Shown here: positions 1 to 5,518 of the stretch, piece by piece | How the letters are laid out: every line of letters starts with the position of its first letter | Numbering within the stretch: position 1 is the first letter of the stretch | From: a virus | Virus record (IMG/VR): IMGVR_UViG_3300048050_000048 | Location: 1-22,044 of that record | Strand: one strand, 5' to 3' | DNA length: 22,044 bases | Program-made: the position numbers and the translations under genes | The notes under the pieces: model-generated | What the model was told of the DNA's origin: nothing | Database searches by the model: none | Seen by the model: only the letters and a program-made list of their open reading frames with translations

Positions 1-612
1 CTGGGCATCGGAACCAAGGCCGAACGCACCGCCGCGCCCAGCTCGACTCGCGTGGTGCTGATGAGCGCGCAGGGACGGCGCTTTACGCAGGCCGTGGCGC
101 GGGAGTACGCCCAGATCGAGCGCATCGTACTGATCTGCGGACGTTACGAGGGCGTGGACGAGCGCATCAACGATCTCTATTGCGACGAGGAACTGTCGAT
201 TGGCGACTACGTAATCTCGGGCGGCGAGCTGGCCGCCTCGGTCGTCGTCGATGCGGTCATGCGTTTGCTGCCCGGCGTGCTGGGCAACGAGGCCTCGAGC
301 GAGTTCGAGAGCTTTGGCGCGACCGATGCCGAGATCGATGTGGATGTGGAGGGGGTGCCGCGCTCGCAATACGGAGCCGGCGGTCTGCTCGATTACCCGC
401 ACTACACGCGGCCGGCCGAGTTTGCCGGGCTCCAGGTGCCCGAGGTGTTGCAGAACGGCGATCACGCGGCCATACGCCGCTGGCGCCGGGAGCAGCAGTT
501 GCAGAAGACTCTGCGCAACCGTCCCGATCTGCTGGAACACGCCGCGCTGAGCAGTGAAGACCGCAGGATTCTGGATAAGCTCCGCACCAACCAGGAAAGC
601 CGTTCCTACTGA
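1..612 (+). CDS. trmD: tRNA (guanine-N1-)-methyltransferase TrmD, 5' truncated by window edge
   Basis: The frame is open from base 1 and encodes the last 203 residues; about 50-60 N-terminal residues of a typical ~250-aa TrmD lie outside the window. TrmD methylates N1 of G37 in tRNAs using S-adenosylmethionine, which prevents +1 frameshifting. Visible family signatures are the knotted SAM-binding core GRYEGVDERI, the ELSIGDYVISGGELAA segment and the LLDYPHYTRP motif, followed by the helical C-terminal domain ending LRNRPDLLEHAALSS. It is a conserved single-copy chromosomal gene and marks this end of the window as host DNA. The reading frame is intact to its TGA stop, which is followed directly by a palindromic repeat rather than the rplS gene that often follows trmD. 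Confidence 0.95.
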   Translation: MGIGTKAERTAAPSSTRVVLMSAQGRRFTQAVAREYAQIERIVLICGRYEGVDERINDLYCDEELSIGDYVISGGELAASVVVDAVMRLLPGVLGNEASSEFESFGATDAEIDVDVEGVPRSQYGAGGLLDYPHYTRPAEFAGLQVPEVLQNGDHAAIRRWRREQQLQKTLRNRPDLLEHAALSSEDRRILDKLRTNQESRSY

Positions 613-824
613 TCCGGCCCAAAAGATTTGCATCGTGCTCTCCCACCCTAGAGCGAAACCAGAGTAGGTATGGCCTGTTGAATGATGTGCAGGGTCGCCG
701 CTCCCTGTTGGTCGCGTTGACTTGAGTGTCGTGGCTTCGGGATACAGTGACTCTGGTTTCGCTATAACCGCACAAAACGCGGTTAGGATGGGGCACCCCA
801 GTTCTATTACTTTTGGGCCGGATC
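611..824. repeat. 214-bp nested palindromic intergenic repeat element
   Basis: The outer arms GATCCGGCCCAAAAG (611-625) and CTTTTGGGCCGGATC (810-824) are a perfect 15-bp inverted repeat. A second perfect 14-bp pair lies inside it, AGCGAAACCAGAGT (652-665) and ACTCTGGTTTCGCT (750-763). A small hairpin AACCGC/GCGGTT sits at 766-784. There is no convincing ORF inside. The nested layout looks like a non-autonomous palindromic element (MITE- or REP-like) that lies directly against the trmD stop and could also fold in the trmD transcript. No clear target-site duplication is visible. Confidence 0.75.
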
Positions 825-858
825 CCTAATCCCTGTTCCCTAATCCCTGTTCCCTGTT
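824..858. repeat. Short tandem heptamer repeat, five units
   Basis: Five head-to-tail 7-bp units: CCCTAAT, CCCTGTT, CCCTAAT, CCCTGTT, CCCTGTT. The array starts at the last base of the palindromic element and ends just before the 3' end of the DinB-like gene. It is a microsatellite-type array; no function can be read from it. Confidence 0.8.
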
Positions 859-859
859 T

Positions 860-1333
860 CTAAAACGTTTTGACCGGTGCGGCCTGCTCCGGGCCCAGAC
901 GTCCCACGGCGATGTCGGCGACAAAGAAGTTTTCGCCGTGTATCGGGCAGCCGGCCAAGCGGCGCAACATGGCGATCTGGCCCACGTGGGTCAGCGCATC
1001 GGCCACCGGCCCCTGTAACAGCCGCTCCAGTTCCGCATGGATCGGCGCACCCAGAGACAGATAAGTATCCAGGGCCTTCAGCGAGCGATAGAAACGCTGC
1101 TTCTCCTGTTCCCAGCCGAGCGGGGTGGAGTTCTGCCAACTGGTCGAGCCCTCGGCCATGCTCAGGGCCCAATCCAGCAGATCGCCCATATGTGCCAGGA
1201 TGATGCGCGGAGTGCGGCCAGCGCCGTCGAAGTCGGCAAACGACTCGGATGCGCCCTCGATTGCGCGCGTGGCGCGATAGGCCAGCGTAGCCAAGGTATG
1301 ACGCAACAAACTGCACTTCAGATCCATATCCAT
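860..1333 (-). CDS. DinB-like four-helix-bundle protein
   Basis: The protein is 157 aa from the MDMDLK start chosen here; an in-frame upstream ATG at 1363 would add 10 residues, and neither start has a good ribosome binding site. The fold class is suggested by two conserved stretches: ILAHMGDLLDWAL (His48) and the later DALTHVGQIAMLRRL (His116, with the typical HxxxQ spacing). These resemble the metal-ligand histidines of the DinB/YfiT superfamily. Members bind divalent metals and many are thiol transferases or of unknown function; no specific substrate can be assigned. It faces trmD tail to tail and is the last recognisable host gene before the prophage. Confidence 0.7.
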   Translation of the reverse strand: MDMDLKCSLLRHTLATLAYRATRAIEGASESFADFDGAGRTPRIILAHMGDLLDWALSMAEGSTSWQNSTPLGWEQEKQRFYRSLKALDTYLSLGAPIHAELERLLQGPVADALTHVGQIAMLRRLAGCPIHGENFFVADIAVGRLGPEQAAPVKTF

Positions 1334-1363
1334 ACGGGAACTATAACGTATCGAGAGATACAT

Positions 1364-1702
1364 TTGGAGGCTGAGTTTATGACGGAATCTATGGTGGAAA
1401 CTCTACGGTGTGGACCGGGAGGTCCACACCACAGCCGGCCGGGAGACAGGCGCTACATACTTGGCGGCGCCGCGTATTTCGCTGCGTGTTTTACGGATAA
1501 GCGCTGAGGCCGCGCCTTTTCAAGGCGTGGGTATACAGAGAAAAACCGTGGGTCTAGCCATAATGCGGGACAAAATAGAGATATGCAACCCGATCCCTTG
1601 GTTTGCTGTGATGACCCTACAGGATGGGGTGTACCTACTGTCAAGTGCTAAATGATGTACCACGATTGAAGATGTTGCGCGTTTTGGTTCATTAAGACCA
1701 CA
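1364..1702. other. Intergenic stretch between host DinB gene and integrase; expected phage attachment junction
   Basis: I see no gene here. It holds a perfect hairpin GGTGTGGACC/GGTCCACACC (1407-1416 with 1421-1430, 4-nt loop) and a 9-bp G.T-containing hairpin at 1510-1530. Neither has a T-tract. Because the integrase gene of an integrated phage normally lies next to an attachment site, attL (or attR) is expected in this stretch or close to it. No tRNA gene or obvious core repeat marks it, and the other prophage end is outside the window, so the core cannot be defined from this sequence. Confidence 0.4.
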
Positions 1703-1735
1703 AAAAAGCGGCCACCATTTCGGTGGCCGCTTTTT
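1703..1735 (-). terminator. Strong intrinsic terminator after integrase (possibly bidirectional)
   Basis: A perfect 14-bp stem, AAAAAGCGGCCACC (1703-1716) and GGTGGCCGCTTTTT (1722-1735), with a 5-nt loop. Read on the minus strand it sits 15 bp after the integrase stop and ends in six T residues; on the plus strand it also ends in five T residues. It therefore insulates the integrase from the host genes in both directions. Confidence 0.9.
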
Positions 1736-1750
1736 ACACCCCCACATCGA

Positions 1751-2881
1751 TCAGGCCGTGCGCTTGAGATGCCCCGCGATTATCGCACGCGAATGAGCTA
1801 CGCCCGCTGGCGCTACATCGCCCCATGTGGACATAGCCCATTTGCGCTTGCTCATCAGCGAGATCGTCGTGTAGTGCTGCTGCATCCGTAAAGTCATATG
1901 CCCAGCGAAAGCCATGATTACCTGGATAGGCGTACCCGCCTCAGCCATGCGCGTGATGGCCGTGTGGCGCAAATCGTACATGCGCAGCCAGGGCAGTCCA
2001 GCAGCAGAGCGAACCTCTCGCCACGCTGGCGTAAGCCCCGTCACGCCCATCATCTGGTTGGGGTCATAGATATAAGTGCTATGTCTTTTTGCGAATAGAT
2101 AATGGCACGGCGACACCGACCCGCGCTCTCTCGCGCGGGCTATCAACTGCTCCAAAGCCCATACCACATCTGGCGTGGCCAGAGGAATGGTGCGAATGCG
2201 GTATTTGTTTTTGGAGCTTTCGCGGCGTATCTGGAGTACTCCCTGCTCAAGCATAATGTCGCCCAAGCGTAGACCTCGAAGCTCGTTGGTGCTTGCCGTC
2301 GTTTGCAGCGCCAGCAGCGAATACCAATAGATGTGCTGCCACCTTATCCGGCTGTTAGCCACGCGCAGGAAGCGGGCCTGCTCATCTGGATCGAGTGCCC
2401 GCTGCACGTCGCTCTCGACGAGCGGGACAAGCGCAAAAGAATCTTTCAAGTCATCCGACCAGAAGCCAGCCGCGCGTAGGACGCGAATCAACAATCCGAC
2501 CTCTTTGCGGATAATCGCAGGCCCGGCAGGGTGAGCCCAGGCAGCTACCGATTTATCACAAAAAGCACGGGCGCATTGATACTCTCGCAGGTGACCGAGA
2601 TGTATCTCATCAAGTCGCAGGTGACCGAAGAAGCGGCTAAGAGATTTAGCCTGCTGCCGTAAGTCGTCGGTTGTACGCTCTGATATATAGCGCACATTGG
2701 TGGAATAACCAGGCTTGAGAATCAGACGATGTGAAAGCCACACATCAAAAGCAGCGGGGAACAGAAGAGAGCCATCTAACTTATCGGAGTAACTCAAACG
2801 CGCCTCTGCGCAGGCAGGACATTTGATATGTCCAGTCGTGTGCGTTAAATTTGAAATCCGTTTGGATCGATCATATTGCAT
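1751..2881 (-). CDS. int: Tyrosine recombinase (phage integrase)
   Basis: The protein is 376 aa and catalyses site-specific recombination between phage and bacterial attachment sites. The C-terminal catalytic domain (about 165-345) shows the expected residues: Arg202 (TNELRGLRL), a beta-hairpin lysine at 224 or 226 (SSKNKYRIRTIPL), Arg305 in YDLRHT with Tyr302 where many family members have His, His328 in AGHMT, and the nucleophile Tyr337 in QQHYTT. The core-binding SAM-like domain is about residues 42-140. The N-terminal 40 residues carry one CPAC pair, too few cysteines for a full zinc site on their own. The start is set by AGGAGG 10 nt upstream of the ATG. It is divergent from a small RHH gene and followed by a strong terminator. 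Confidence 0.93.
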   Translation of the reverse strand: MQYDRSKRISNLTHTTGHIKCPACAEARLSYSDKLDGSLLFPAAFDVWLSHRLILKPGYSTNVRYISERTTDDLRQQAKSLSRFFGHLRLDEIHLGHLREYQCARAFCDKSVAAWAHPAGPAIIRKEVGLLIRVLRAAGFWSDDLKDSFALVPLVESDVQRALDPDEQARFLRVANSRIRWQHIYWYSLLALQTTASTNELRGLRLGDIMLEQGVLQIRRESSKNKYRIRTIPLATPDVVWALEQLIARARERGSVSPCHYLFAKRHSTYIYDPNQMMGVTGLTPAWREVRSAAGLPWLRMYDLRHTAITRMAEAGTPIQVIMAFAGHMTLRMQQHYTTISLMSKRKWAMSTWGDVAPAGVAHSRAIIAGHLKRTA

Positions 2882-2914
2882 CTTGAAGTCGCCTCCTGTG
2901 CGACATTTAAGGGA

Positions 2915-2943
2915 TTGACGGCACGAATTGAGACGGCTAATAG
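2915..2943 (+). promoter_or_regulatory. Candidate promoter for the plus-strand RHH genes
   Basis: TTGACG at 2915-2920 and TAATAG at 2938-2943 are separated by 17 bp, close to the sigma70-type consensus spacing, and point towards the RHH gene at 2995. The -10 hexamer lies inside the tandem 11-bp repeat, so a protein bound there would block it. Sequence-only prediction. Confidence 0.45.
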
Positions 2944-2981
2944 ACAGCCAATAGACGCCTTATAGATTGACATAAGGTCAA
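2935..2981. promoter_or_regulatory. Operator-like tandem 11-bp repeat and TTGAC/GTCAA palindrome in the int/RHH divergent spacer
   Basis: Two head-to-tail copies, GGCTAATAGAC (2935-2945) and AGCCAATAGAC (2946-2956), are 9 of 11 identical and spaced one helical turn apart. Just downstream is the palindrome TTGAC-N5-GTCAA (2967-2981). Direct repeats one turn apart are a common arrangement for ribbon-helix-helix dimers that bind side by side. The position between the divergent integrase and RHH genes suggests control of both. The link to these RHH proteins is inferred. Confidence 0.5.
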
Positions 2982-2994
2982 CTACTATCACCCC

Positions 2995-3165
2995 ATGCCT
3001 CAAATGAAGAGAATGACGATACGGCTGAGCACGATACAACGAAATCAATTGAAACGCTTGGCAGCAAAGCTACAAGTTGACGAGGCCAATGTACTGCGAC
3101 TAGCGATCACCCGCTTAGCCGAGCAGGAAGGTGTCCCGCTAACAGGTAAACAGAAGCCCGATTAG
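2995..3165 (+). CDS. Small ribbon-helix-helix (Arc/CopG-type) DNA-binding protein
   Basis: The protein is 56 aa. It has the RHH layout: a short basic strand MTIRLS (residues 7-12), helix A from about 14 to 27, a turn at VDEA, and helix B from about 31 to 46. RHH proteins dimerise through the strand and insert it in the DNA major groove; phage Arc and Mnt repressors and plasmid CopG are examples. No Shine-Dalgarno sequence is visible. A TACTAT hexamer ends 6 bp before the ATG, so the mRNA may be leaderless from that site, or the leader may come from the TTGACG/TAATAG promoter. It is divergent from the integrase and upstream of a second RHH gene, which fits a lysogeny or integrase regulator. 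It could alternatively be an orphan antitoxin; no toxin gene is next to it. Confidence 0.65.
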   Translation: MPQMKRMTIRLSTIQRNQLKRLAAKLQVDEANVLRLAITRLAEQEGVPLTGKQKPD

Positions 3166-3201
3166 AAGAAACCAATCCCCGTGGTGATCTTTATATCGCT
3201 T

Positions 3202-3249
3202 ATTGCGTCTCATTGCAACGCAATTGACGGGAATATCGCAAATAATTGC
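3202..3249. promoter_or_regulatory. Cluster of palindromes upstream of the second RHH gene
   Basis: The spacer 3166-3282 contains overlapping dyads: ATTGC-AAC-GCAAT (3212-3224), a wider ATTGCG/CGCAAT pair (3202-3224) and a GCAATT/AATTGC pair on its right side ending at 3249. The motif GCAAT recurs in both orientations. The position directly in front of an RHH gene suggests an autoregulatory operator. Confidence 0.4.
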
Positions 3250-3282
3250 AGGGTTGTTGCCATGCACGTGTAAAATTCCCGC

Positions 3283-3459
3283 ATGGCAGCAACACAGAAA
3301 AAAACGGCCGAAACCCAAAAGAAGCGAGAAAACACCGCTCACGTGCGGCTCCCCGTTGAGACCATCGAAGAACTTGACAAAATCGCCAAGGAAAACAATA
3401 TCAACCGCTCAGCAGTGATTGCCATCGCCTGCTCACGGCTACTCAAGACCGGCATTTAA
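3283..3459 (+). CDS. Second small ribbon-helix-helix DNA-binding protein
   Basis: The protein is 58 aa, with a lysine-rich N-terminus (about 1-18), a beta strand TAHVRLPV (18-25), helix A ETIEELDKIAKENN (26-39), the turn NRS and helix B AVIAIACSRLLKTG. This is the CopG/Arc fold. A TAAAAT hexamer lies 6 bp before the ATG and there is no Shine-Dalgarno sequence, so a leaderless transcript is plausible. Its 3' end overlaps the convergent dNMP kinase gene by 17 bp (3443-3459). Together with the upstream RHH gene it is the only plus-strand gene in the prophage part of the window and a candidate regulator. Confidence 0.65.
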   Translation: MAATQKKTAETQKKRENTAHVRLPVETIEELDKIAKENNINRSAVIAIACSRLLKTGI

Positions 3460-4060
3460 CTGGGAAATCTCCGCACACCCCTTCGAGGAAAAACCCGACC
3501 GCCTTCCGCTCGACCTCATGCGGAGTAACAGCACTAATAATGCTCGACCAAGCAGCGTCCGGTAGGCTATCGAGCTGGTGCTCTGATATGTGATGCTGGC
3601 CGTCCGCTATCTCAAAGCCGGGCCGATCCATGCGCACCGCATAATCACACAGAGTGTATTCGTTGAAGAAACGCACATCGGGAATCAGGGCGAACTCTGG
3701 CTGCTCCTGTAAAATTTTTTCAGATAGGCGCTTTACCCAGTAGTCTGGATCGGCGGCGCGACGGTATTCCGTGCCCCACCATTGCAGTAAGGCGCGCTGC
3801 TTTTCGGCGTCCAGGTCATACCGCACCCCAGCCCAGGCGCAAAGATGCTCCATCCCCCGAGATGGCGTCCAATCGGCCATTGGCAAGTTGTCTTGCTGGT
3901 AGCGATCGAGCTGCGCGCAGCTCACTTCCACTTTGAGTGCATCGCCAAAGGCATAGCGCCGCGTACCATGCGGATACGCTTCAAGTATGGCGTTGACGGC
4001 TGTATCCTTGCCGCGTCTAGCCTTGTAGCCAAATCCAACGATTACCGTTCTACCGATCAC
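3443..4060 (-). CDS. Phage deoxynucleoside monophosphate kinase
   Basis: The enzyme phosphorylates dNMPs to dNDPs with ATP to feed phage DNA synthesis. It has a P-loop near the N-terminus, GYKARRGKDT, with the GKDT form usual in phage dNMP kinases. It also has QWWGTEYRR and ALIPDVRFFNE, both typical of this family, and a late HISEHQLD segment. The start is uncertain: an ATG at 4066 gives 207 aa but lies directly on the AGAGGA ribosome binding site, whereas GTG at 4060 gives 205 aa, has 6-nt spacing and makes a GTGA overlap with the methyltransferase stop, so GTG is preferred. It is the last gene of the minus-strand late block and runs convergently into the RHH gene with no terminator visible between them. 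Confidence 0.85.
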   Translation of the reverse strand: MIGRTVIVGFGYKARRGKDTAVNAILEAYPHGTRRYAFGDALKVEVSCAQLDRYQQDNLPMADWTPSRGMEHLCAWAGVRYDLDAEKQRALLQWWGTEYRRAADPDYWVKRLSEKILQEQPEFALIPDVRFFNEYTLCDYAVRMDRPGFEIADGQHHISEHQLDSLPDAAWSSIISAVTPHEVERKAVGFFLEGVCGDFPVKCRS

Positions 4061-4756
4061 GTGCATTCCTCTGAGAAGTCAAAGACTTCCTGAGACAACC
4101 GTTGTGCGGCCACCTCGCAATACTTTTCATTCATCTCAATGCCAATAGCCTTGCAGCCGAGGCTTTTGGCAGCCACGAGCGTCGTACCTGACCCCATAAA
4201 AGGGTCAAGCACCGAGCGCGTCTCGGGAAAGAACCCAATGCACCATTTCATCAACGCCAGAGGTTTTATGGTTGGATGTAGGCGCTGTTCTTTGAATCTT
4301 CCGCCATGCTCCTGGCACATCCCATTCCAGCGCCAGCGGAAGATGCGAGCAGCAGACCTCTGATTCGTCCACGCCAATTCGCAATCAGCGAAGCTGGTTC
4401 CATCATTGCGCTTGTCCCAGATAAGCCAGCGCATCGACGGTGGAAGGTGAAAATAATTCCCGCCCCAAATCACTTGAGACGGCGCGCAACCTCGGCATAG
4501 GTCGATGAGGTCACGCGCCGCTGGGGCATCATCCCAGTCAGAGTCACCGAAGTTCCTTGCAGGATAACTGCGGCAAAACTTTTTTCCAGCGAAGCCTCCC
4601 TTCCCGTTCCTCCCGCCTTATGGGACCGTGACTCATACCGATCCCATAAGGCGGGTCCGTGCAAAGCAGATCGACCTTGACAGCACCGTCGCTCAGCACG
4701 TCGCGGCAATCAGTGTGATAGATAGTGATTCCCGCATGTTCGTAATATGGCTTCAA
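4057..4756 (-). pseudogene. Frameshifted beta-class DNA adenine/cytosine-N4 methyltransferase
   Basis: Two reading frames encode one enzyme. The N-terminal part (4756 to about 4620; TTG start overlapping the upstream TGA) carries the catalytic DPPYG motif at residues 34-38. The C-terminal part (open from about 4617 to 4057) carries NYFHLPP, HPTIKP and the SAM-binding DPFMGSGTT motif. DPPY first and FxGxG last is the beta-class order. Removing one base near 4617-4620 joins the frames into a 232-aa protein, a normal length, with no other stop. As written, translation ends at about 70 aa. A +1 frameshift rather than a -1 is needed, which argues against ordinary slippage. It could be a decayed gene, a phase-variable state or a sequencing error. 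Confidence 0.8.
4612..4655. repeat. 14-bp perfect palindrome inside the methyltransferase, at the frameshift
   Basis: CCCGCCTTATGGGA (4612-4625) and TCCCATAAGGCGGG (4642-4655) are exact reverse complements with a 16-nt loop. The right arm encodes the catalytic DPPYG region; the left arm contains the extra base that breaks the frame. Confidence 0.9.
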
Positions 4757-5070
4757 GCCGTTTCCCCCGACTCAGAGAAGAGCGAAGCAGCGCCACTGGC
4801 TCCGATGTTGGGCAGGCGCAGGATAGTGCGCTTGTCGCTGTGAGCGTCCTCAGTCAAGACATATTTGTCGGGACCGGGAGGCGTCCATATGAGGCTACCG
4901 TTGTCGCCACAGTGCAGCGAGTCTCCGGTGCCATATAAGGCGCGGCGGTGAGCGTCCCCAATCAGGCGGCGCAGCTCTTTGAACTGGCGCGGCGTCAACC
5001 GGCGCATATTGGAGGCCACTCCGAATTGTGTACGAGAAAATATTTCCGTAACCAGTTGAGCCGCTGTCAT
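4753..5070 (-). CDS. Conserved-looking small phage protein of unknown function
   Basis: The protein is 105 aa from the ATG at 5070, which overlaps the lysozyme stop as ATGA and so is favoured over the ATG at 5124 inside the lysozyme gene. I do not recognise a family. The first half is helical and basic, with LTPRQFKELRRLIGDAHRRAL. The second half is Gly/Pro/Asp-rich and likely beta or extended, including SLIWTPPGPDKYVL. There is no signal peptide, no membrane segment and no cysteine cluster, so the position after lysozyme does not make it a convincing spanin or holin. It is translationally coupled to lysozyme upstream and to the methyltransferase downstream (TTGA overlap). Confidence 0.65.
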   Translation of the reverse strand: MTAAQLVTEIFSRTQFGVASNMRRLTPRQFKELRRLIGDAHRRALYGTGDSLHCGDNGSLIWTPPGPDKYVLTEDAHSDKRTILRLPNIGASGAASLFSESGETA

Positions 5071-5501
5071 GCTTGCCCCCAGAGTTTCACTTCCGCCACG
5101 CGGCGCTCTTCGAGATGCTTGCAAATTACTCCACCGGCGATGTCGTACTTCTCCAACTGTGCGGGCACAGCGGCATACTGTCCCAGGTTGAGCAGGCGGA
5201 GCGCGGTGGAGCGCCGGAGTGTTCCCGCGCCGCAGTTAAAGGTGAAGTCCACAAGGGCGTCGAACTGCCCCTGCGTAAGTGGAACCTTGACCTCGCGCGT
5301 TACGGCTGACTCGGCCCATCCCACATCCTTGCGGAGCAGCGCGGACGCCTCGGCCTCGGTAATCCTGTTCGGAAAAGTCTCGCCGGGCAATAGCTTGTGA
5401 CCATAACCGACAGTCGGATACCCAGCCATATCGGGGTAGACTCTGGCGCGCTCACCTTCATTGATCTTGATAAGCGCCAAGCCCGCATCGCTGATTTGCA
5501 T
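5067..5501 (-). CDS. GH24 T4-type lysozyme (endolysin)
   Basis: The protein is 144 aa from ATG 5501, with a good ribosome binding site (GGAAGGG, about 4 nt upstream); upstream in-frame codons up to 5645 lie inside the tail gene and are not needed. It hydrolyses the MurNAc-GlcNAc bond of peptidoglycan for host lysis. The catalytic triad of the family is visible: Glu15 in KINEGERARVYPD, Asp24, and Thr30 in YPTVGYGHKL. QGQFDALVDFTFNCGAGTL matches the conserved second half. There is no N-terminal signal or SAR anchor, so a partner holin is expected, but none is obvious next to it. It directly follows the tail hub gene. Confidence 0.92.
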   Translation of the reverse strand: MQISDAGLALIKINEGERARVYPDMAGYPTVGYGHKLLPGETFPNRITEAEASALLRKDVGWAESAVTREVKVPLTQGQFDALVDFTFNCGAGTLRRSTALRLLNLGQYAAVPAQLEKYDIAGGVICKHLEERRVAEVKLWGQA

Positions 5502-5518
5502 AATCCCTTCCTTTGCTG

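Noticed and set aside
1407-1430. Perfect 10-bp hairpin as a terminator
   Set aside because: No T-tract on either side and it lies upstream of the DinB-like gene rather than after a gene.
1364-1750. CRISPR array or tRNA attachment site at the prophage edge
   Set aside because: No repeated spacer-like structure and no tRNA fold could be found in this stretch.
4470-4709. Third frame through the methyltransferase (-1 frame from the N-terminal part)
   Set aside because: The homologous continuation lies in the +1 frame; this frame lacks methyltransferase motifs, so a -1 programmed slip at the A-run near 4577 is not supported.
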